Shown in pieces: positions 59,190 to 64,000 of a stretch of 64,000 nucleotides of DNA (the stretch's first letter is position 1; every line of letters starts with the position of its first letter). The notes under the pieces are model-generated. The model ran no database searches, had not been told where the DNA came from, and saw only the letters and a list, made by a program, of their open reading frames with translations. Both the position numbers and the translations under genes were made by a program. Origin of the DNA: Paraburkholderia sabiae (GTDB lineage Bacteria; Pseudomonadota; Gammaproteobacteria; Burkholderiales; Burkholderiaceae); assembly GCF_030412785.1 (NCBI RefSeq), contig NZ_CP125295.1, forward strand, positions 6,448,001-6,512,000. Direction: 5' to 3'.

Positions 59190-59223
59190 AAGGCGCTCAT
59201 CGACAGTGCTCGATCAGCGCCTT
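59190..59223. other. Stem-loop between atpE and atpF
   Basis: AAGGCGCT (59190-59197) pairs with AGCGCCTT (59216-59223); after a C/C mismatch a second stem ATCGA/TCGAT follows, giving 13 pairs with a small loop. No T run, so it is not a classic terminator. Position after the c-subunit gene suggests RNA processing or stabilisation to raise atpE output. Confidence 0.55.
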
Positions 59224-59284
59224 AGTGCCCGTTCCGCTTTGCGCCCTTACCAGTTATAGGTCAGGCGCGCACTTCCGAGGAACC

Positions 59285-59599
<315 letters not shown>

Positions 59600-59641
59600 C
59601 TACGATTCTTGAAACTCTGATTCTTTCTACGACGCGCCGGG

Positions 59642-60493
59642 TTAGTGGGTGTCGTGTGCCTGGCCGATGTACACCAGCGTCAGCATCATGAAAATGAACG
59701 CCTGCAGCAGCACGATCAGGATGTGGAAGATCGCCCACACGCTGCCTGCGATCACGTGGCCGATGAAGCCAAGCACCGTCGTGTCCGCACCGAAGTTCCA
59801 GATGCTGCCAAGCAGGGCAATCAGCAGGAACAGCAGTTCGCCCGCGTACATGTTGCCGAACAGCCGCATGCCGAGGGAGACCGTCTTCGCGACGAACTCG
59901 ATGATGTTCAGTGCAAGGTTCGGGATCCACAGCAGCGGATGCGCGCCGAACGGAGCGGACAGCAGTTCGTGCACGAAGCCGCCGGCGCCCTTGATCTTGA
60001 AGTTGTAGTAAATCATCAGCACGAACACGCCGAGTGCGATGCCGAGCGTGCCGTTCAGGTCGGCCGTCGGAACGATGCGGTGGTGCGAGATGACGCCCGA
60101 CAGACCGAGCACGTCGATCACGCGGCCCGGCAGGTCGACGGGGAGAAAGTCGAGAGCGTTCATGAGCGCGACCCAGACGAACACGGTCAGCGCGAGCGGT
60201 GCGATGAATGCGCGGTTGCCGTGGATCATCGACTTCGATTGATCCTCGACCATTTCGACGAGCATTTCGATCGCGCACTGGAAACGGCCCGGCACGCCGG
60301 ACGTCGCCTTACGTGCAGCGAGACGCAAAATGAAGATGGTGACGAGACCGCATACGATCGACCAGAAGAGCGTATCGAGATTCCAGACGTGGATGTCGAA
60401 AATCGACGTCTGATGAGCGGTGGAAAAGTTCTGCAAGTGGTGCGCAATGTACTCGGACGGATCCAGAGCGCGCGTTCCTTCGCTAGCTGCCAT
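59642..60493 (-). CDS. atpB: F1Fo ATP synthase a subunit
   Basis: 283 residues from the ATG at 60493 ([19 protein letters not shown]); the frame continues to 60565 without family support. About six membrane helices; the essential Arg is in '[18 protein letters not shown]'. It forms the two proton half-channels beside the c ring. Confidence 0.96.
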   Translation of the reverse strand: MAASEGTRALDPSEYIAHHLQNFSTAHQTSIFDIHVWNLDTLFWSIVCGLVTIFILRLAARKATSGVPGRFQCAIEMLVEMVEDQSKSMIHGNRAFIAPLALTVFVWVALMNALDFLPVDLPGRVIDVLGLSGVISHHRIVPTADLNGTLGIALGVFVLMIYYNFKIKGAGGFVHELLSAPFGAHPLLWIPNLALNIIEFVAKTVSLGMRLFGNMYAGELLFLLIALLGSIWNFGADTTVLGFIGHVIAGSVWAIFHILIVLLQAFIFMMLTLVYIGQAHDTH

Positions 60494-60638
60494 ATCGTTA
60501 ATGCCACCCAAATTGTCGAAAATCTTCCGGGCCGCTCCCGCCGCAATACTGTCTTGCGGGAACACGCCAGCGCGGGTCTCTGTCCAACCCGCGCGCCTCG
60601 TTGCTGACGCCTTGCGTCAGCCTAGTGTCTCGCTTGCT

Positions 60639-61184
60639 TCAACGCCAGGCGAGCGCGATCCAGTACGTCTTGAGAGCGATGAGGTACGTGACGAGCAACG
60701 GAATCCACCGTACGTCGTGATACCAGAATGCGATGGCAGTAAACATCGCAATCGTTGTCCCCATCTTGAGCGCTTCGCCGATCATCCAGCTCATCGCCGT
60801 TTCGGCGCCGCTCAACTTCTTAAGACGTGCCGCGAACAATGCGCTCGGCACCCAGCAAATCGCTCCTCCCAGGAAGGCGGACAGCGCAGCATCGCCCGGC
60901 GGCTTGTAGAACAGCCACCACAACAGCGTCGCACCCAGGGACAAAACCATTTGCGCGACTACGACCTTGAACGGTGTAACGCGCGATGGACGACTCACAT
61001 TCGGGCCAAACAGCTTTTCGGCCTCAGCCCGCGTGAGCGGAACGATATTGTTATCTTGCTGCTCGGCATCCCATGAGTCGTCATGCGCTGCGCGCTGATC
61101 GTCGGGAGTTCGCGAACCGGTGCGATTGTCGCGGTGTTCGTCGTGCCGTTGTTGCGGCGTTTGGTTCGACGCTTTGACCGCCAT
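60639..61184 (-). CDS. atpI: ATP synthase subunit I
   Basis: 181 residues with a long polar N-terminus (~60 residues, rich in Asp/Arg/Gln) and four membrane helices (e.g. VVVAQMVLSLGATLLWWLFY). AtpI is thought to help assemble the c ring. First gene of the atp operon; the long N-terminal extension is unusual compared with ~125-residue homologues. Confidence 0.88.
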   Translation of the reverse strand: MAVKASNQTPQQRHDEHRDNRTGSRTPDDQRAAHDDSWDAEQQDNNIVPLTRAEAEKLFGPNVSRPSRVTPFKVVVAQMVLSLGATLLWWLFYKPPGDAALSAFLGGAICWVPSALFAARLKKLSGAETAMSWMIGEALKMGTTIAMFTAIAFWYHDVRWIPLLVTYLIALKTYWIALAWR

Positions 61185-61264
61185 CGCAGTGGTTCCGCAG
61201 AGTCCTGTTCAGCCCGCGAGCTTTCGCACCGCTTACGGGATTGCCTAGCAAATAAATCCGGGCG

Positions 61265-61293
61265 ATTGTAAGCGATAGTTGCAGGCAATTCAA
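61265..61293 (-). promoter_or_regulatory. Promoter of the atp operon
   Basis: On the minus strand TTGAAT (61293-61288), a 17-nt spacer, and TACAAT (61270-61265), 81 bp before atpI. Confidence 0.7.
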
Positions 61294-61466
61294 GACTTTA
61301 GCCCGGTCAATAACCGGCATGAAACGTCACTTCAGGATACGGGAAAATGCCTATTTTCAGGGCATCGGACGAGAAATGTAAGGCGGTCGCGGGAGACCGG
61401 GAAATGGGTGCCGGACTGTGCTATGACGACGCGTTTCAATGCGCATTTTCGTCGTCCGCACAAGTG

Positions 61467-62615
61467 TCAAAAATGCAACAGCAACCACCCGCCGATCACG
61501 CCGCCGACGACCCAAAACGGCACCGAAAACAGGTGAAACTGCGTCCACATGCCGCGCTCTCCTGACAGCCTCATTGCAATCAGATTCGCGAGCGAACCGA
61601 TCGCGAAACCGAATCCGCCGACGCTCACCCCAAACGCGAGCGCTCGCCAATCCTTCGAGAATTCGGCCAGCATGATGGCCGCGGGGACATTGCTGATGAC
61701 CTGCGAGAGCACGGCGCCCGCCGCATAGGCGCGCAACGGCGTCGCGAGATGCAACTGCCCGATGGCGTCATGCACCCAAGGCAACGCTGCGACACTTCTC
61801 AACACAATGAACATGAACACGAAGATCAGCAGCAAAAGCCAGTCGATCTTCAGAACAATGCGCGGACGCCAGAAGATAAATCCGAGGGCGACGCCGATCA
61901 GTCCGATGCCTGCGCGATGCGCATCGGCGAGCAGGACGAATGCAGCAAACAGTATGGCCGCGACGCCAAGTAACGGCCGATCGACAGGATGCGGTTCGGT
62001 GTCTTTGGACAGATCCAGCTCGATGCGTTTGAACGACACCGCGGCCAACACATACAGCATGACCATCAGCACAAGGCACAACGGCGCGAGCGCGACCACG
62101 AATCCGCCGAACGAGACACCACTCGTCTGCCAGAGAAACAGATTTTGAGGATTGCCCAGCGGGGTGAGTATCGAACCGGCATTCACCGCGATTGCGATGA
62201 AAATGACGAGCCGCTTGAGTGGCAGCGGCGTCAACTCGTTCAGCGACAACGCGAGCGGCACAACGACGAACAGCGCGACATCGTTGGTCAGCAATGTGGA
62301 CAGCGCGGCCGCCAACCCGATCAGCAAATAGGCAAGCGCGCGCTGCGATCGAATGCGATGGACGACGCGATGCGCAAGCCACATCAGGAATCCTGAATAT
62401 TCGACGGCCTTCGTCAAAATCAGAAGTCCCGCGAGCGTCATCACTGTTTGCCAGTCGACCAGCGCAGGCAGCGATGTGAATGGACGCGGATGAAAAACCT
62501 GCAGCGCGATCAATGCAGCGACGAGCACGGTAAGCACCGGCTCTTTCGCCACATAGTGAGTGATCGTGCGCAGCAGGTTTCGATTAGGTTTTAGCGTTCG
62601 CTCGGCAGCCGGCAT
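61467..62615 (-). CDS. SLC13/ArsB-NhaD-type anion or ion permease
   Basis: 382 residues, about ten membrane helices. The ion-transporter signature stretches are 'STLLTNDVALFVVVPLAL' and NAGSILTPLGNPQNLFLWQ, typical of the SLC13/ArsB/CitMHS group. Substrate unknown (di-carboxylate, arsenite or Na+/H+ are all possible in the superfamily). It starts 11 bp after the parB stop, so it is probably cotranscribed with parAB. Confidence 0.82.
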   Translation of the reverse strand: MPAAERTLKPNRNLLRTITHYVAKEPVLTVLVAALIALQVFHPRPFTSLPALVDWQTVMTLAGLLILTKAVEYSGFLMWLAHRVVHRIRSQRALAYLLIGLAAALSTLLTNDVALFVVVPLALSLNELTPLPLKRLVIFIAIAVNAGSILTPLGNPQNLFLWQTSGVSFGGFVVALAPLCLVLMVMLYVLAAVSFKRIELDLSKDTEPHPVDRPLLGVAAILFAAFVLLADAHRAGIGLIGVALGFIFWRPRIVLKIDWLLLLIFVFMFIVLRSVAALPWVHDAIGQLHLATPLRAYAAGAVLSQVISNVPAAIMLAEFSKDWRALAFGVSVGGFGFAIGSLANLIAMRLSGERGMWTQFHLFSVPFWVVGGVIGGWLLLHF

Positions 62616-62626
62616 CGGGAAGCTTC

Positions 62627-63517
62627 TTATGCCGTCGTCGTGTTGCCTCGCAGGCGGGCGAGAATGCCTTCGAGCGCGTCGAGGTCGCCGAAATCGACCT
62701 GCACCTGGCCTCGCCCGCGTCGACCGAGCTTGATCTTCACCGTTGCGGCGAGCAGATCGGACAGCTCCTCTTCGAGCCGGCGCGTATCGCGGCCGCCGTC
62801 GTTGTTCGCTTTCGCTTTCACGGCGGGCGCAGCCTTCGTCGTCGTCGTGACCAGTTTTTCCGTTTCGCGGACGGACATCCGTTTGTTGATCACCTGATTG
62901 GCGAGCGTGATCTGCGTGGCGGCATCGACGGCGAGCAGCGCGCGCGCATGGCCCATGTCGAGGTCGCCGGCGAGCAGCATCGTCTGCACGGGCGAAGCCA
63001 GGTTCAACAGACGCAGCAGATTCGACACCGCGCTGCGCGAGCGTCCAACCGATTCAGCCGCCTGTTCATGCGTGAAGCTGAACTCGTCGAGCAAACGCTG
63101 GATGCCTTGCGCCTCTTCGAGCGGGTTCAGATCCTCGCGCTGGATGTTCTCGATGAGCGCCATCGCGGCCGCAGCCTGATCGGGCACATCGCGCACCAGC
63201 ACGGGCACTTCGTCGAGACCCGCCAGACGCGCCGCGCGAAAGCGCCGCTCGCCGGCGATGATCTCGAATTTTTCCGGTGAAACGGGCCGCACGAGAATCG
63301 GCTGCATCAAGCCTTGCGCGCGGATGCTGGCCGCCAGCTCCTGCAGCGCGCCCTCGTCCATGCGCGTGCGCGGCTGGTACTTGCCCGCCTGCATCTTGTC
63401 GAGCGGCAGCGTGTGCGGCGCGCCGTCGATCTTTACCGCTTCCGTGATGTCCGCGCTTCCGCCGAGCAGCGCTTCCAGCCCCCTGCCCAACCCTTTCTTC
63501 CGTGCTACTGCGTTCAT
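62627..63517 (-). CDS. parB: Chromosome-partitioning protein ParB (CTP-dependent clamp)
   Basis: 296 residues; GAGGAA 6 nt before the ATG. The start 'KKGLGRGLEALLGGSADI' is typical of chromosomal ParB. The CTPase/ParB-N box is 'IAGERRFRAARLAG' (GERRxR), followed by 'ALIENIQREDLNPLEEA' and the helix-turn-helix 'FTHEQAAESVGRSRSAVSNLLRLL'. It loads at parS and recruits SMC. No parS-like palindrome was seen in the window. Confidence 0.95.
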   Translation of the reverse strand: MNAVARKKGLGRGLEALLGGSADITEAVKIDGAPHTLPLDKMQAGKYQPRTRMDEGALQELAASIRAQGLMQPILVRPVSPEKFEIIAGERRFRAARLAGLDEVPVLVRDVPDQAAAAMALIENIQREDLNPLEEAQGIQRLLDEFSFTHEQAAESVGRSRSAVSNLLRLLNLASPVQTMLLAGDLDMGHARALLAVDAATQITLANQVINKRMSVRETEKLVTTTTKAAPAVKAKANNDGGRDTRRLEEELSDLLAATVKIKLGRRGRGQVQVDFGDLDALEGILARLRGNTTTA

Positions 63518-63555
63518 CGTGGTTCCTCGATCGGCTTTGGATGATAGTCGCTGCG

Positions 63556-64000
63556 TCATAGCGCACGCACCCGTTCAATCATTTCGGCGCCGAACTGCAC
63601 ATAAGCCTGCGCGCCGCGCGACGCGCGGTCGAACACGACGCCCGGCAAGCCATAACTCGGCGCCTCGGCAAGTCGCACGTTCCGCGGAATGACGACGTCG
63701 AACACCTTGTCGCCAAAATGCTCTTTCAATTGATCCGATACCTGCTGTTGCAGCGTGATGCGCGGATCGAACATCACGCGCAGCAAGCCGATTACCTTCA
63801 GGTCGCGATTCAGATTGGCGTGAACCTGCTTGATGGTATTGACGAGGTCCGACAGGCCTTCAAGCGCGAAGTATTCGCATTGCATCGGAATCACGACGCC
63901 ATGCGCGGCACACAGGCCGTTGAGCGTGAGCAGCGAGAGCGCGGGAGGACAGTCGATCAGGACGAAGTCGTAGTCTTGCACGACGTGCGCGAGCGCTTCT
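63556..64000 (-). CDS. parA: Chromosome-partitioning ATPase ParA, C-terminal part
   Basis: The gene runs off the right edge; the last ~147 residues are present (frame open to 64000). Visible marks are the Walker B 'DYDFVLIDCPPALSLLTLNG', 'VVIPMQCEYFALEGLSDL', and the C-terminal 'DVVIPRNVRLAEAPSYGLPGV'. ParA/Soj moves ParB-parS complexes. It precedes parB by 38 bp. Confidence 0.95.
   Translation of the reverse strand, partial: EALAHVVQDYDFVLIDCPPALSLLTLNGLCAAHGVVIPMQCEYFALEGLSDLVNTIKQVHANLNRDLKVIGLLRVMFDPRITLQQQVSDQLKEHFGDKVFDVVIPRNVRLAEAPSYGLPGVVFDRASRGAQAYVQFGAEMIERVRAL

Noticed and set aside
62627..64000. parS site near parAB
   Set aside because: No sequence close to TGTTTCACGTGAAACA was found in the window.

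Overview
The window looks like part of chromosome 1 of a Burkholderiaceae beta-proteobacterium, most likely Paraburkholderia, Caballeronia or a close relative. The reasons are the high GC content, the gene order parA-parB / atpIBEFHAGDC, a tandem glycine riboswitch in front of gcvTHP-sdaA, and protein sequences (HemE, GcvT, AtpA) that match this group as I remember it. parAB and the ATP synthase operon at the right end suggest that the chromosome origin is not far away. I see no insertion sequence, integrase, prophage or CRISPR array.

Region 1 (1-21.2 kb) is a surface-glycan island. It begins with the 3' end of fliD and a fliT-like gene and ends near a tRNA-Arg(CCG). A seven-gene minus-strand operon (12761 down to 1045) holds a GT2 glycosyltransferase, four TPR/SPINDLY-type O-GlcNAc-transferase-like enzymes (GT41), a UDP-glucuronate-decarboxylase-like epimerase and a C-methyltransferase-like protein. 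Most of its genes overlap by 4 bp or lie a few bases apart. To its right are a GT2-methyltransferase fusion, four PLP-fold sugar aminotransferase homologues counting one that lacks the Schiff-base lysine, a WbqC-family protein and another methyltransferase. Inference: the island builds a modified amino sugar and attaches glycans to flagellin or other surface proteins.

Region 2 (21.6-28 kb) holds tRNA-Arg, a membrane-anchored di-haem cytochrome c, a Rep/UvrD helicase, a Gfo/Idh/MocA oxidoreductase, a small lipoprotein and an unrecognised protein. Region 3 (28.2-37.8 kb) is one-carbon and serine metabolism: a sigma70 promoter, a tandem glycine riboswitch, gcvT, gcvH, gcvP, an alginate-lyase-like periplasmic protein, L-serine dehydratase and an acetolactate-synthase-like TPP enzyme. 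A large imperfect inverted repeat with its own terminators (37.8-38.5 kb) separates this from region 4.

Region 4 (38.5-53.4 kb) is mostly on the minus strand: a branched-chain amino-acid binding protein, trifunctional putA with a recognisable autoregulatory operator, a YeiH-family transporter overlapping a small unknown gene, priA and hemE. On the plus strand lie a small membrane protein gene and a PheC-like periplasmic cyclohexadienyl dehydratase. An orphan transcript-like stretch ending in a strong terminator (51.3-51.5 kb) and an acyl-CoA ligase follow. Region 5 (53.5-64 kb) is the complete F1Fo ATP synthase operon with a good promoter, a SLC13/ArsB-like permease, parB and the 3' part of parA.

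Start codons were chosen by Shine-Dalgarno position, overlap with the upstream gene and family length. All functional calls rest on reading motifs and on remembered family features; no database search was possible.
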